A stretch of 64,000 nt of DNA from the NCBI RefSeq assembly GCF_000424145.1, contig NZ_KE384138.1:412522-476521 (forward strand), written 5' to 3'. The position numbers and the translations under genes are program-made. The stretch is from Butyrivibrio sp. AC2005. GTDB lineage: Bacteria > Bacillota > Clostridia > Lachnospirales > Lachnospiraceae. Each line of letters opens with the position of its first letter. Positions within the stretch are counted from its first letter, which is position 1. The notes beneath the pieces were generated by a model. The model was not told the DNA's origin and made no database searches. It saw only the letters and a list, made by a program, of their open reading frames with translations. Of the stretch, positions 9,116 to 19,106 are shown piece by piece.

Positions 9116-9718
9116 TCATTTTTTCTTATCGCACAAACTCAGAATGATGTTCCGGCAGATCAGGAAAATAAGACATAAGAATCCCCAAATCATCCATCCT
9201 ATAGCGCCGCCTAAGGTGTTTGTCACCACGTCATCAATCTCTGCAAAGCCCAGTTTAAAGATAAACTGTGTCTGCTCGATGAAGCCTGACATAAGTGCAC
9301 ATGAGACAACACACAAAAAAGGATTTCTGAAAACTTTAAATGCCGAAGGTAAAAGAATCCCCATTGGAATAAACATTATTATGTTTTCAATAAAAAGAGC
9401 CTTCCTCCGCGTCGTAATACCCCACGAGGACCACAGACGAAGATTAACCCCGTCATATTGTCCAGGCTCTCTGCTCATGAAAACGATAAAAAGAATTGCG
9501 GTCAGATAGATCAGCAGCGCAAATACCGAAATCGCATGCCATGCACTAAGCCGCCTTTTTCTTTTCATAATCTTACATACTATTACATATATTAAATAAA
9601 GTACTCCGTATACCAGAGCAATTCCTACACCTATATGTATATATTTAACCATGCCCTGAATATCAGACAATATAAGGCTGATAAGGGCTTCATTCTCTGT
9701 CAAAAAATTTTCTATCAT
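9116..9718 (-). CDS. VanZ-like family membrane protein
   Basis: This 200-aa protein has four to five membrane helices and VanZ-like features: 'ENIIMFIPMGILLPSAF', then a helix with 'SGFIEQTQF' and 'EIDDVVTNTLGGAIGW'. VanZ gives low-level teicoplanin resistance in enterococci, but most members of the family have no known role. Its start lies 2 bases after the stop of the gene for an anchored acidic protein, so the two are co-transcribed and probably translationally coupled. A resistance role should not be assumed. Confidence 0.88.
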   Translation of the reverse strand: MIENFLTENEALISLILSDIQGMVKYIHIGVGIALVYGVLYLIYVIVCKIMKRKRRLSAWHAISVFALLIYLTAILFIVFMSREPGQYDGVNLRLWSSWGITTRRKALFIENIIMFIPMGILLPSAFKVFRNPFLCVVSCALMSGFIEQTQFIFKLGFAEIDDVVTNTLGGAIGWMIWGFLCLIFLICRNIILSLCDKKK

Positions 9719-9720
9719 AT

Positions 9721-11307
9721 TTATTTACTAATAGCTTCTCTGGCGTAAACAACGCACTGAACTATGTTAGAGCGCTGTTCTCTCGTTAAAACATAGCTCA
9801 CGCCAAAGCTTCTGGTTGCTCCTGAATAAAAATCTGTAATTGAATCCTTGCCAACTGCAATGGCATTTCCCCTGCGGTCGAGTGCCACAACTGTAACAGG
9901 AATATAATCCACATTTTTCTCTGTGGAGTTGGATACATCAGCTGATAAGGTGAAATATCCACTTGTATTACTTCCATACATTATATTAAATATATCAAAA
10001 TCCTTGCGCGGATCATTCGCGCATTTCTCAATATCAAGATTTGGCATGATGAAATACTCATGCACTCTGTAAAGAGAAAGTCCAGGATACTCTGCCTTGG
10101 TCTTCTTAGTATCTCCGTCTGTCCCATCACCTTCAGTACCCTCAGATGTTCCTTCGACTTCCTGTCCTTCAGCGGGTGTCCCATCTGTTCCCTCAGATGT
10201 TCCTTCGAGGTCCTCCCCTTCAGCGGGTGTCCCATCTGTTCCCTCAGATTTCTCACCGGCATCAGATGAGCCCTCAGATGCTGAACCATCAGCAGCTGAT
10301 TCTTCAGGCTTTTTACCATCGCCGGATGTTCCTTCTGATGATGCTTCATCAGTTGATTTTCCCTCAGATTCTGTATCATCAATTTTCCCTGCAGTCTTTG
10401 CACCATCGCCGGATGCACCTTCTGATGCACCTTCTGATGCTGCTTCGTCAGCAGTTTTCACATCAACCTTTGAATCATCGGCCTTCTTTCCTTCAGAAGC
10501 TGCTTCATCAGCAGATGCCTCTCCCTCTGACTCATCTGCAGGAAGAAGCTCTGTGCCACCGCTCTTAGTACCTGAATTACCGGCAGATGCTTTACTACCC
10601 TGATCAGCAGCTGCCAAAAGCTTAGGCTGTTCAACTTTTACAGATGAAGTGGTAAGCCCTTCCTCCTGAAGTGCCTTCTCAAGTTCATCTATGTCTATTG
10701 AATTAGTATCATCGTTATTGGTCGGAGCGCTGTTCGCCTCGCCCGGCTCGGGAGTATCACCTGAAAGATCACCTTCCTCTATGGTGACAGAATCCTCTCT
10801 TGTCTTAATCTGTCCGTAAGGCACATAGAAATAGCCCTTCTCACCGGGAGCGATAACATCCGGTACAGCGCGGACATAATCATAGGAATCCACTACCTCG
10901 AGGTTTCTGTCCTCTATATCAAAAACAGAGTCAGGCCCCAGATATAGATTGGTTTTTCCTATATTCTCGATTGTTACTACTGCATGAAAACCTGAATAAT
11001 TGCCATCGTCCTCGTAAACGAAATTTGTTCCTGTTATACGATAATCAATATTCTCTGAAGCATCACCGCCGGCAATAATAGATGAGCCATTGCCACCATA
11101 GCCGGTCTGATCCGTATTATACTTAAAAATCCAATTACCATCACTGTCATAGTACGCAGAATCATCAAGCACTTCCTCTTCAGTAGGTGCCTCATTAACC
11201 TGCTCTGCGGGAACAGGATTATTTTTTCTATACATATAATATGCACCGAAGATAAAACCTCCAAGCAAAGTCACTATCAGTGCAAAGGTTGTAAATGCAT
11301 ACTTCAT
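9721..11307 (-). CDS. Membrane-anchored acidic surface protein with Ser/Glu/Gly/Asp repeats
   Basis: This 528-aa protein has an N-terminal membrane anchor (about residues 4-26), an extracellular beta-rich domain (about 85-190), a long low-complexity acidic region (about 235-400) made of Glu, Gly, Ser, Ala, Asp and Thr, and a C-terminal beta-rich domain ending in 'ARE AISK'. The repeat region includes a 17-residue unit starting 'GTDGTPAEG' that occurs twice in near-identical form (51-bp DNA repeat near 10130-10240). I do not recognise the family. The structure suggests an outer-domain pair held apart by a flexible spacer crossing the cell wall. A ribosome binding site GAGGGGAAC precedes the start. 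Confidence 0.75.
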   Translation of the reverse strand: MKYAFTTFALIVTLLGGFIFGAYYMYRKNNPVPAEQVNEAPTEEEVLDDSAYYDSDGNWIFKYNTDQTGYGGNGSSIIAGGDASENIDYRITGTNFVYEDDGNYSGFHAVVTIENIGKTNLYLGPDSVFDIEDRNLEVVDSYDYVRAVPDVIAPGEKGYFYVPYGQIKTREDSVTIEEGDLSGDTPEPGEANSAPTNNDDTNSIDIDELEKALQEEGLTTSSVKVEQPKLLAAADQGSKASAGNSGTKSGGTELLPADESEGEASADEAASEGKKADDSKVDVKTADEAASEGASEGASGDGAKTAGKIDDTESEGKSTDEASSEGTSGDGKKPEESAADGSASEGSSDAGEKSEGTDGTPAEGEDLEGTSEGTDGTPAEGQEVEGTSEGTEGDGTDGDTKKTKAEYPGLSLYRVHEYFIMPNLDIEKCANDPRKDFDIFNIMYGSNTSGYFTLSADVSNSTEKNVDYIPVTVVALDRRGNAIAVGKDSITDFYSGATRSFGVSYVLTREQRSNIVQCVVYAREAISK

Positions 11308-11514
11308 AATGTTCCCCTCATTAAAAAGTCTTCCAATATTAGAGTAACAAACATCCGTAACGGTTTCAATGATGGTTTGGGAAGGCTCCTACATTTCACA
11401 AAATAATCACAAACGCGTCACTAATCCTTACGATTTTGGTTTTAATATATTTTCATAAGATAAAGGAATGTAATTCTCTTATCTCCCTCATAAGAAAACT
11501 TTTCGTGACAAGAA

Positions 11515-11543
11515 CTGCCGGGTATCGTGACAATACCCGGCAG
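11515..11543 (-). terminator. Terminator after the FecR-like gene
   Basis: CTGCCGGGTAT and ATACCCGGCAG form a perfect 11-bp GC-rich stem with a 7-base loop, 14 bases past the FecR-like stop. On the minus strand it is followed by TTCTTG. Confidence 0.8.
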
Positions 11544-11556
11544 CTTCATGTTTACA

Positions 11557-12750
11557 TTAAAGATCCTCAAAGTAATTGTTTATCACAGTATCTGCTTTAG
11601 GGCTGGGAATTATAATTTCATAAGCCTTGCCACCACTTTCACCGGCTTTAGCAGAGATTTTCTGAGTTTTATCCCTGACCCTTTTACCCGAATTATTATT
11701 CTGATTATTACTGCTGCCTGAATTGTTCTGGCCACCGGGGTTACCGCCACAGGGTGATCCCGGACATCCCCTTTCCCTGATCAGTTCCACACTGACACAC
11801 TCAGGAATAATTATAACCTTCCCTTCAAATGTATATGCCAGCTTTCCCTCATCATGATCCTCAAGGAAGTTCATCTGAATCGCCTTCTTGGAATTATTCT
11901 TATTATTGCTCTTCTTATTATTACTCTTGTTTTTTGCAGTACTTGCGCCGGATTTATTCTGATCCTTGCGCATCCTGTCATCAATTACTGCCTGGGTCAG
12001 ATTCCTAAAATCCAGGCCACTCTGCTGATAAATCTTTGCAGAAAGATTCTTATCCCTGTATAGTTCCTCCAAAACAAAGGCTCTGATAGCGTCAGTCTTT
12101 ATGTCCTCGGTAACTATCTTGCAATCGTTCTGACTTTCTCCTGTGAGATAAAAATCAGCTGCCTGACCTGCAAGCATTATTACCGTCTTACTCTCTCCTG
12201 ATTTAAAGCTTGTTATCTTGCAGTTAAGGCTTCCCTCGAGAAGGCATACTCTCGTATGTCTGGAATCAACAACCTCAACCTGCGCGCAGGTTCCCTTTAT
12301 AGACATCGACATGTTGGAGGTTCGGATATTGAATATCTCGCCATCCTTAAGAGGTGATATTACATTAAAAAACAGATTTCCGGAATTAAGCAGAACCTCG
12401 TATTTATTGTTGCCCTTTCTAACCTCTGCCTTGGTAAGAGAATCAAGCTTAACGCTCTTGGTACTGTCAAGGCTTACATAGGCGTAGCTCTTGGATGCAG
12501 TAGCAATTGTGCTTCCATTTTCAAGTCTCATCATCGAAGTCACTGCCTGCTTTTTCCCATTTCCGGTAGTGACACTGACAACTCCGCTACCGCCTGTCAT
12601 TCGCATCGCATTCTCAGATTCAGTCTTTTTATCTGCAGCGAAGGCATCACCCGAATAGCTTATCATCAATAAAAGCGCAAAAAAGCATGCGAGCACTCTC
12701 CTGCCCACACGCATGCACTTATAAATCTCATAATCGTATACTCCCCTCAT
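11557..12750 (-). CDS. Exported FecR-domain protein
   Basis: The protein has an N-terminal signal or anchor segment ending near 'SGDAFAADKK', a FecR domain at about residues 55-200 (including 'IRTSNMSMSIKGTCAQVEV' and 'RVCLLEGSL'), and an Asn/Lys/Ser-rich C-terminal region with polyN/K tracts and a Cys pair in 'GCPGSPCGG'. FecR domains occur in anti-sigma proteins and in general surface proteins; here no sigma gene is adjacent and no cytoplasmic sigma-binding part is visible, so a surface role is more likely. I chose the ATG at 12750 (397 aa) because AAAGGTGG lies 5 bases before it; the longer reading from 12798 has no good ribosome binding site. Confidence 0.78.
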   Translation of the reverse strand: MRGVYDYEIYKCMRVGRRVLACFFALLLMISYSGDAFAADKKTESENAMRMTGGSGVVSVTTGNGKKQAVTSMMRLENGSTIATASKSYAYVSLDSTKSVKLDSLTKAEVRKGNNKYEVLLNSGNLFFNVISPLKDGEIFNIRTSNMSMSIKGTCAQVEVVDSRHTRVCLLEGSLNCKITSFKSGESKTVIMLAGQAADFYLTGESQNDCKIVTEDIKTDAIRAFVLEELYRDKNLSAKIYQQSGLDFRNLTQAVIDDRMRKDQNKSGASTAKNKSNNKKSNNKNNSKKAIQMNFLEDHDEGKLAYTFEGKVIIIPECVSVELIRERGCPGSPCGGNPGGQNNSGSSNNQNNNSGKRVRDKTQKISAKAGESGGKAYEIIIPSPKADTVINNYFEDL

Positions 12751-12891
12751 AGCGCCACCTTTCCAAAACGCCATTTCATACCAAAACAAGAAATACAATA
12801 GCCGAAATACGCCCGACTTTAATCTATAGTATAATCATACGATATTTTGATAATTTTATGTATAAAATAAGTGTAATATTTTTATAAAGCC

Positions 12892-13752
12892 TCAGCAATT
12901 TCCGGTATAAACAAAATTAAGCTTCTCCCTGGCAACATCTGCCAGATGGTAAATCCAGTCCACATCCGTGGCATCTCTGTCAGTAAGCTGAAATCTCGGA
13001 AAAAACCTGGAAATATGCAGAGGAATCCCACGCCCTATACTCTCGTTATTTTTTCCCTTCAGGGACGCAATCCATTTAGACAACCCTCTCATCTCAAGAT
13101 CCGTATCATTCCCCCTTGGAATAATAAGAGTAGTCAGCTCAACATGACAGTACTTTACAGCCTCAGTGATAAAATCCATCACCATCTGTCTGTCGCCCTG
13201 CAAAAAGTCTTTATAGAAGCTTTCCGAAAATGCTTTAAAGTCAATATTCATGGCATCAATATAAGGAATGAGTTCTTCAAGTACATCAAGACTAGCCATA
13301 CCGTTTGTCACAAGAACATTCACCATTCCGCTTTCATGGATACACTTGGCAGCATCCCTTACATACTCGTAACTCACCAGAGGCTCATTATAGGTAAAAG
13401 CAACTCCTACATTTCCCTGGTTTTTATATTTTAATGCGATAGCGGCAAGCTCCTCCGGAGGCAGGTATTCCGCAGTTTCCTCGAGAGCATACGCCTGATC
13501 CGACCATGAAATCTCATAATTCTGGCAAAAAGGACAGCGCAGATTACAGCCATAGCTTCCGACAGAAATAACCTTGCTTCCGGGCATAAACCTTGCGAGT
13601 GGCTTCTTCTCAATCGGGTCAAGTGCGATGCTCGTGACCTTTCCATAGTTAGCAGGAACTACCACACCATCCCTGGTAGTCCTCACTCCGCAAAAGCCAC
13701 GCCCGCCTTCTTCAATTTCACAATGCCTGTAGCAAACATTACATTCTGCCAT
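12892..13752 (-). CDS. amrS: AmmeMemoRadiSam-type radical SAM enzyme (AmrS)
   Basis: This 286-aa protein has the CX3CX2C radical SAM motif at Cys69, Cys73 and Cys76 ('GCNLRCPFCQN') and the preceding block 'DPIEKKPLARFMPGS' that is diagnostic for the AmrS family. An N-terminal set of cysteines (4, 7, 11, 21) could bind a metal or second cluster. It is related to pyruvate formate-lyase activating enzymes. Its usual partners AmrA and AmrB (AMMECR1 and Memo families) are not in this window. The gene follows the SNF2 helicase gene by 40 bases in the same direction. The reaction is not known from this sequence. Confidence 0.88.
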   Translation of the reverse strand: MAECNVCYRHCEIEEGGRGFCGVRTTRDGVVVPANYGKVTSIALDPIEKKPLARFMPGSKVISVGSYGCNLRCPFCQNYEISWSDQAYALEETAEYLPPEELAAIALKYKNQGNVGVAFTYNEPLVSYEYVRDAAKCIHESGMVNVLVTNGMASLDVLEELIPYIDAMNIDFKAFSESFYKDFLQGDRQMVMDFITEAVKYCHVELTTLIIPRGNDTDLEMRGLSKWIASLKGKNNESIGRGIPLHISRFFPRFQLTDRDATDVDWIYHLADVAREKLNFVYTGNC

Positions 13753-13792
13753 GTTTTCACCTTTTCACTTTTCATTATTTCTGCCCAAATCG

Positions 13793-16700
13793 TTAGCCCA
13801 ACAACTCCATGAGCTGCTCCTTGGTCATATTTGTTATTGATTCGCTGTCACCGCTAAGAATAGCATCTGCCAGATCCTTCTTTGCATTCTGCATATCTAT
13901 GATCTTCTCTTCGATTGTATCCTTTGCAATGAGCTTAAATACAGAAACATTTTTAGTCTGTCCGATTCTGTGTGCTCTGTCTGTAGCCTGATTCTGCGCG
14001 GCAATATTCCACCAGGGATCATAATGTATAACGACATCAGCTCCCACAAGATTAAGTCCTGTTCCACCTGCCTTTAGCGAAATCAAAAACAGTGGTACCT
14101 CATTTTCATTAAAACTGTGGACAAGCTTAATTCTCTCTTCCTTCGTAGTCTGCCCCGTAATCTTATAATACTCTATATGATCAGCCTTAAGGTCCTTTTC
14201 AAGGAGTTCCAGCATAGATGTAAACTGTGAAAAGAGCAGTATCTTATGACCTCCGTCAATCGCACTCTGTACCAGCTCTATACAGGATTGTCTCTTGGCG
14301 GACTCTCCCTTGTAGCCTTCAGTAATGAGCCCCGGATCACAGCATATCTGCCTGATTCTTGTAAGTTCAGCAAGTACCTTTAATCTGTCTTTTCCGGATC
14401 TGTATTCCTCACTTTCAAGAAGCTTCTTCATATGTGTGACCTGAGCATCGTAGAGCTTTCGCTGTTCGCTGTCGAATCTGGAATAGCGTATCTCTTCGAT
14501 TTTATCCGGAAGATCCTTTAGCACTTCACCTTTTAGTCTTCTTAAAATGAAAGGCCCGACCATATTCTTAAGCTGTCTCGTAACATCTTCATCCTTGAAT
14601 TTGGTTATGGCAGTTTCAAAATCAGACTTAAACCTGTCATAAGTATATAAAAATCCCGGCATAAGGAAGTCAAAAATACTCCAAAGCTCACTTAGCCTGT
14701 TTTCAATAGGCGTTCCGGTAAGCGCGAATCTGTGCCTGCTTTTTATTACTTTTACGGATTTCGATGAAGCAGCTGATGCATTTTTTATATACTGTGCTTC
14801 ATCTATTATCTCATAATCAAAGGTAAGATTCTCGTAAAATCCGATATCTCTTTTCAAAAGATCATAAGAAGTCACAAGTACTTCCGGAAGCTTCTTTCCG
14901 GATAGTAATTTCTTCCTCTCCGACTGAGTACCGGTGACAGTTCTCACTTCGATTGATGGTGCGAATTTCCTGAATTCCTCTTCCCAGTTGTAGACTAAAG
15001 ATGCAGGACAAACTATGAGAGCAGAGAGCTTATTCTCAAGCCTCTCCTTCACAGACAGCAGCATGGCAATAACCTGCAAAGTTTTTCCAAGCCCCATGTC
15101 ATCTGCCAGAATGCCGCCAAAGCCAAGCTCTGAGATCATGGTCAGCCACTTAAAACCATATTTCTGGTATCCGCGAAGAGTCCTGTCGAGACTTTCGGGA
15201 ACATCTAAATCTGCATCCTTTATGGTATTAAAATTCCTTACGAGATTCTTGAAATTTTTATCCCTGTCAGCCGCAATATCATCATGCTCTTCAAGAAGCT
15301 TATTGACATAAATGGCTCTGTAAAGCGGAAGATTGAGCTTTCCCTGTGTAAACTCCTTTACAGATACGCCCATGGCTTCCATAGTCATCATGAGTTCTTC
15401 CAACGTGTCATCTCTGTCAAGCTTTATAAACTCGCCATTTTTTAATCTGAAAAACTTCTTATTCTTGCGGTAGCTCTCAAGGAGCTCCAGAAGCTCGTCC
15501 TCAGACATGTCCTCTGTGGACACTTCCAGATTAAGGATTCCGCTTTCAACCGACACTCCAAGCCTCACTGAAGGAGTCTTACGAATCTTTAGCTTTTCAA
15601 AATCCTTGCTGGCTCTGATCTCTCCATACGCCATCATATCCTTAAAGCCTTCGCTTAAAAGCTCAAAGATATTCTCACCGTTTTTCTCGCAAAGAAAGGT
15701 TTCTCCATCATCACTTTGCTCCGGAAGATATTGCATGATGGTCTTTACACCGCTCTGCTCATAGGTCGTATCCCTTGATGGTGAGAGCGGATAATCGGAA
15801 TCCCTGAGCGTGTGGAGAAATGTCTCTTCCTCATCATAGGTTGCCGAAACACGGCCAATGATATAATCCTCATCCGCATCCAGATAAAAGCTGAGTTTAC
15901 ACTCAGGCGGCAGGAGATCTTCCATTCTTATATCCTCAGGTTCATGCACCTCGATATCAGGACAATCCATCATCTGAGGTAAGAACCTGTAGTAGAACTC
16001 TGCCACATTATTTTCACCAATAGTAAACTCCGAAAGCCCGGCCTGGGAATTTTCTATTAAAAGCTCCATGACCGGCGATAATTTTTCAATTCTTGTAAGC
16101 GTCCCAGACTTAACATCAATTGAGTAATTGTAGTTTTTTCCCTTTATGAGTAGTGGAACATATGCCTCGACATAAAGTCCCGAAAACTCATCCTCCTCAG
16201 AAGAATGCTGTATGTAAACGGTTGCCTTTACTTTACCCTGACCTATCTTAATCTTCTTGATTTCTCCCTGACCTTCAATCATGAAACCGGACAACTCCAA
16301 AGTTTCACCATAGGCAATGTCATAAAAGTCATCAAGATGCTCGGCATCCAAGTCTATCTCATCCTGAATAATCGACGAATCATCGTCTGAGTAATAGGTT
16401 CTTCCAATGCTGTATTTATTCTGAATATAGTCAGTCTTCTCCTTGACTGTTTCCATTAATGAATAATACTTCTGCGATTTTTCATCAAAATCGTTGTCCA
16501 TAAAGGACAGGATATAGCTCTTGCCAAACTTCATGCTCTTATGCTGATTATGCGCATCTATGAGATTCGGAATATTCTTAAGTACATACAGCTTCTCAAT
16601 ACCGATTTTGAATGATGCCGTTAGTTCCGGATACTTATTGTAGTGATACATATGAAGCCTTGGCTGCAGGCGGACTATGGGCGCTGCTGTTATGGTATCC

Positions 16701-17443
16701 TCTATCTTCTGAAGACTGGTCAGCTTCTTGTATCCGTTAAGTATCCTGCTGCCTATCAGGTCCGTATCATCGCCGGGATTGTACTTTGCAATATATTTAT
16801 CCGCCAAAAGAAGAAGCGCTGCCTTGTGCTCACAGACCATATCATAGGTTTTGTAGTAATATCCATAGGAACTGAGAGATCTGTGATCAGCGGTACAATT
16901 AGAATGCATGATTGCATATCGTGTAAAGGTCACTCGTACAAAAATTCTTTTTCCGTTTTCTTCATACTCACCCTTAAAAGAAATTGCGAGATCTCCACTA
17001 TCTTCATCATACCGGGACATATATTTAAGATCCGTTCCCGTTATTTTCATTCTGTCCTGACTGACAATTTTGTATGCCTTCTCCATGGTCTCAGTATCTA
17101 TTCCGCTATTCTGAATCACCTGTCTTACATTGAAAAAAGTGCGACCCTGATCTGATTCGAAGTCATTACCAGCCAGTGAAAGCCCTGAGTTTTCGGTCTC
17201 CCATTCGTACATGACTGCTGCCTCATGCTTACAGAGTTTTCCCTTAACGCCAACAGGGCAACTGCATGCAAACATCAGATGCCCTATCTTAAGCCCCTTC
17301 ACACGGACATTATAAACATGCGTGCCAAGGACTCTCGCCATACAGCCATCCTCTGTCTGCACAAACCCCTTAACTTTTCCCTTACTAAAATACTCCCCAC
17401 CTTTGCGTAAGGTGAGGGAGTCGAAATAATTTGTCCAATCCAT
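13793..17443 (-). CDS. SWIM zinc-finger SNF2-family helicase
   Basis: This 1216-aa protein starts with a SWIM zinc finger (Cys60, Cys62, Cys71, His73) followed by a bacterial SNF2-associated region of about 600 residues and a C-terminal SNF2 ATPase of about 450 residues. Motif I is 'ADDMGLGKT', motif II is 'IDEAQYIKN', motif III is 'ALTGTPIENRLSELW' and motif VI is 'ATDRAHRIGQTKNV'. It is a double-stranded DNA translocase of the Swi2/Snf2 family (HepA-like group). All core motifs are intact. The cellular role of this bacterial subgroup is uncertain; remodelling of protein-DNA complexes, RNA polymerase recycling and defence roles have all been proposed for relatives. Confidence 0.93.
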   Translation of the reverse strand: MDWTNYFDSLTLRKGGEYFSKGKVKGFVQTEDGCMARVLGTHVYNVRVKGLKIGHLMFACSCPVGVKGKLCKHEAAVMYEWETENSGLSLAGNDFESDQGRTFFNVRQVIQNSGIDTETMEKAYKIVSQDRMKITGTDLKYMSRYDEDSGDLAISFKGEYEENGKRIFVRVTFTRYAIMHSNCTADHRSLSSYGYYYKTYDMVCEHKAALLLLADKYIAKYNPGDDTDLIGSRILNGYKKLTSLQKIEDTITAAPIVRLQPRLHMYHYNKYPELTASFKIGIEKLYVLKNIPNLIDAHNQHKSMKFGKSYILSFMDNDFDEKSQKYYSLMETVKEKTDYIQNKYSIGRTYYSDDDSSIIQDEIDLDAEHLDDFYDIAYGETLELSGFMIEGQGEIKKIKIGQGKVKATVYIQHSSEEDEFSGLYVEAYVPLLIKGKNYNYSIDVKSGTLTRIEKLSPVMELLIENSQAGLSEFTIGENNVAEFYYRFLPQMMDCPDIEVHEPEDIRMEDLLPPECKLSFYLDADEDYIIGRVSATYDEEETFLHTLRDSDYPLSPSRDTTYEQSGVKTIMQYLPEQSDDGETFLCEKNGENIFELLSEGFKDMMAYGEIRASKDFEKLKIRKTPSVRLGVSVESGILNLEVSTEDMSEDELLELLESYRKNKKFFRLKNGEFIKLDRDDTLEELMMTMEAMGVSVKEFTQGKLNLPLYRAIYVNKLLEEHDDIAADRDKNFKNLVRNFNTIKDADLDVPESLDRTLRGYQKYGFKWLTMISELGFGGILADDMGLGKTLQVIAMLLSVKERLENKLSALIVCPASLVYNWEEEFRKFAPSIEVRTVTGTQSERKKLLSGKKLPEVLVTSYDLLKRDIGFYENLTFDYEIIDEAQYIKNASAASSKSVKVIKSRHRFALTGTPIENRLSELWSIFDFLMPGFLYTYDRFKSDFETAITKFKDEDVTRQLKNMVGPFILRRLKGEVLKDLPDKIEEIRYSRFDSEQRKLYDAQVTHMKKLLESEEYRSGKDRLKVLAELTRIRQICCDPGLITEGYKGESAKRQSCIELVQSAIDGGHKILLFSQFTSMLELLEKDLKADHIEYYKITGQTTKEERIKLVHSFNENEVPLFLISLKAGGTGLNLVGADVVIHYDPWWNIAAQNQATDRAHRIGQTKNVSVFKLIAKDTIEEKIIDMQNAKKDLADAILSGDSESITNMTKEQLMELLG

Positions 17444-17495
17444 ATTGTTTCAGTATGATTTCCTTATATTCTATGTATGTAACAAAAATATATTT

Positions 17496-18440
17496 TTACC
17501 CTTGCATAACTTTCCTGTCATTATTGAAATAGTCAAACAATGACAATTGTTTACCACTTAATTCCTGATCAGAATTACAATCATCTTTTTCATTCGATAT
17601 GCGTTGTCCATCATCCGAAAGTGGTACAGCATTTCGTTCTATAAGCTTTTGATTTCCAATATATTTTTTATTATCCCATGTATAAACATATCCCCATTTG
17701 TGCTTTAAAGCCTCTGTCGCTCCTGCCCATGTCCCACCTTTATTATAATCAGCATGTACAACAACCGTTGCATTAGACATAGCATAAATGTATTTATTAC
17801 GTTCCATAGCTGCAGCCACAAAGCTATTTCTTGACTTAGTTGCAAACGGAGAAACATGACTATAAACTAACAACTTTCCATCCAAAATATTCTGATGGAT
17901 AATAGGTTCTCTAACTTTTATTGAAATATTATCCGGTAAAAAAAGAATTGCAAATCCATCATTACTTAGTGCGCTTTTCAGGGCTATATCATCTATGCCT
18001 TTAGCTCCGCCCGTCACAATACCGAATCCATCCGCAATGTTTTCCTTAACACGCTCTTGCGTGAATTTAACATCACAATCTTCAATATTTCTAGCACCAA
18101 CATAGCCTACTGTTTTCTTATTTCTTAATTCACTATTGCCACATGTATAGAGAATAGGTGGACACATATCCCCGAGTCTTGCTTTTAACCTCTTTGGATA
18201 TTCATCATCAAGAAATGTCACTATTCTAAAACCTCTTTCGTATAACTTTTCGAGTGCAAAAGCTAATGAACCACTTCTTTTCTTCAATTCCTCTACAGTT
18301 TTATCTCCAGAATTAAAAACTTCATCAACAGAATCATTGTTTTGGTGATAAAGTTTCCAAAATGCAGCACGTGTCAATGGCTTATATGAATCATTAAAAA
18401 CGCCACACAATAAAATTACTTTTTCTGAATCCTTGTCCAT
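17496..18440 (-). CDS. DprA-like (SLOG-fold) protein beside a broken RecQ-PRTase gene
   Basis: This 314-aa protein resembles DprA/Smf: an N-terminal helical part, then a Rossmann-like core with 'VGYVGARNIEDCDVKF' and 'GFGIVTGGAKGIDDIALKSA'. True DprA loads RecA on single-stranded DNA in transformation. This copy has a divergent C-terminus and follows a phosphoribosyltransferase-type gene, the arrangement seen in ShosTA-like toxin-antitoxin defence pairs, where the DprA homologue is the antitoxin. Its ATG overlaps the stop of the preceding reading frame (TAATG), so translation was coupled. The partner gene is broken, so this protein may be an orphan. Confidence 0.82.
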   Translation of the reverse strand: MDKDSEKVILLCGVFNDSYKPLTRAAFWKLYHQNNDSVDEVFNSGDKTVEELKKRSGSLAFALEKLYERGFRIVTFLDDEYPKRLKARLGDMCPPILYTCGNSELRNKKTVGYVGARNIEDCDVKFTQERVKENIADGFGIVTGGAKGIDDIALKSALSNDGFAILFLPDNISIKVREPIIHQNILDGKLLVYSHVSPFATKSRNSFVAAAMERNKYIYAMSNATVVVHADYNKGGTWAGATEALKHKWGYVYTWDNKKYIGNQKLIERNAVPLSDDGQRISNEKDDCNSDQELSGKQLSLFDYFNNDRKVMQG

Positions 18441-18914
18441 TAATCATCACCTTGCATACTACTATCTGCTAAACAGAAAGGGAATACTGACTCCGCGCCA
18501 TTCTTAGTTAACAATCTTCCACAAACAGTAAGAGTCCATCTTGAATCTACCATATCATCTATAAGAATAACTTTACCATTTATTTCTTCATCATCCTCAA
18601 TTTCTATCGATTCTAATGCATTTTTGCATTGCACATTTAAGGCCAGCATTCTCAGCCAATATTCTTTGATTATCCATCAGAACAAGCAATGGGCTAATTA
18701 TTATGGTTATACTTCCACCTCTTAATTCCGAAATCATTCTGGAAGCAACAAAATAAACTAATGATTTCCCCCACCCTGTTTTTTGAACAACAACAGTCCG
18801 TTTTCTTGTAAGAACAGATTCTATTGCCTCATATTGTCCTTCTCTAAATGTAGCCTCAGCACCATATATCTCCTTTAGTATTTCGTTTGCACGTTTATAT
18901 ATTTTTAAATTCAT
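18440..18914 (-). pseudogene. Collapsed RecQ helicase-phosphoribosyltransferase gene
   Basis: The 5' part (18597-18914) encodes the first about 100 residues of a RecQ-type helicase: 'FREGQYEAIE', Walker A 'VQKTGWGKSLVYF' and motif 'SPLLVLMDNQ'. The 3' part (18440 to about 18630) is in another frame and encodes a phosphoribosyltransferase end with 'VILIDDMVDSRWTLTV' and 'GAESVFPFCLADSS'. Intact homologues carry several hundred residues between these parts, so an internal deletion with frameshift has joined the two ends near 18615-18640. The remnant cannot be an active helicase. The C-terminal 69-aa frame could still be translated and is coupled to the DprA-like gene. Confidence 0.78.
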
Positions 18915-19106
18915 TTACATACATCCATCCTTAACACCATAGTAAATCTTAAGATTATATACATGATATCAAACGTATGTTCTGATATCAATAATTCTTA
19001 TTTCACTCTAAAATTTACTTATTTCTGATATATTTTTATTTTGATAGATGTACCCTAAATATTTACCCCACTTTCAATCTTTTTTATTTTGTAATTGTCA
19101 CCTTTT

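Noticed and set aside
9116..9718. Glycopeptide resistance gene
   Set aside because: The VanZ-like family is broad, and no vanHAX genes are present.
10060..10603. Several long Ser/Pro/Ala or Gln/Leu-rich frames opposite the acidic surface protein gene
   Set aside because: They are mirror readings of the low-complexity repeats, without starts or binding sites.
17496..18440. True competence gene dprA
   Set aside because: Its C-terminus is divergent and it is coupled to a RecQ-PRTase remnant, not to topA or other usual dprA neighbours.
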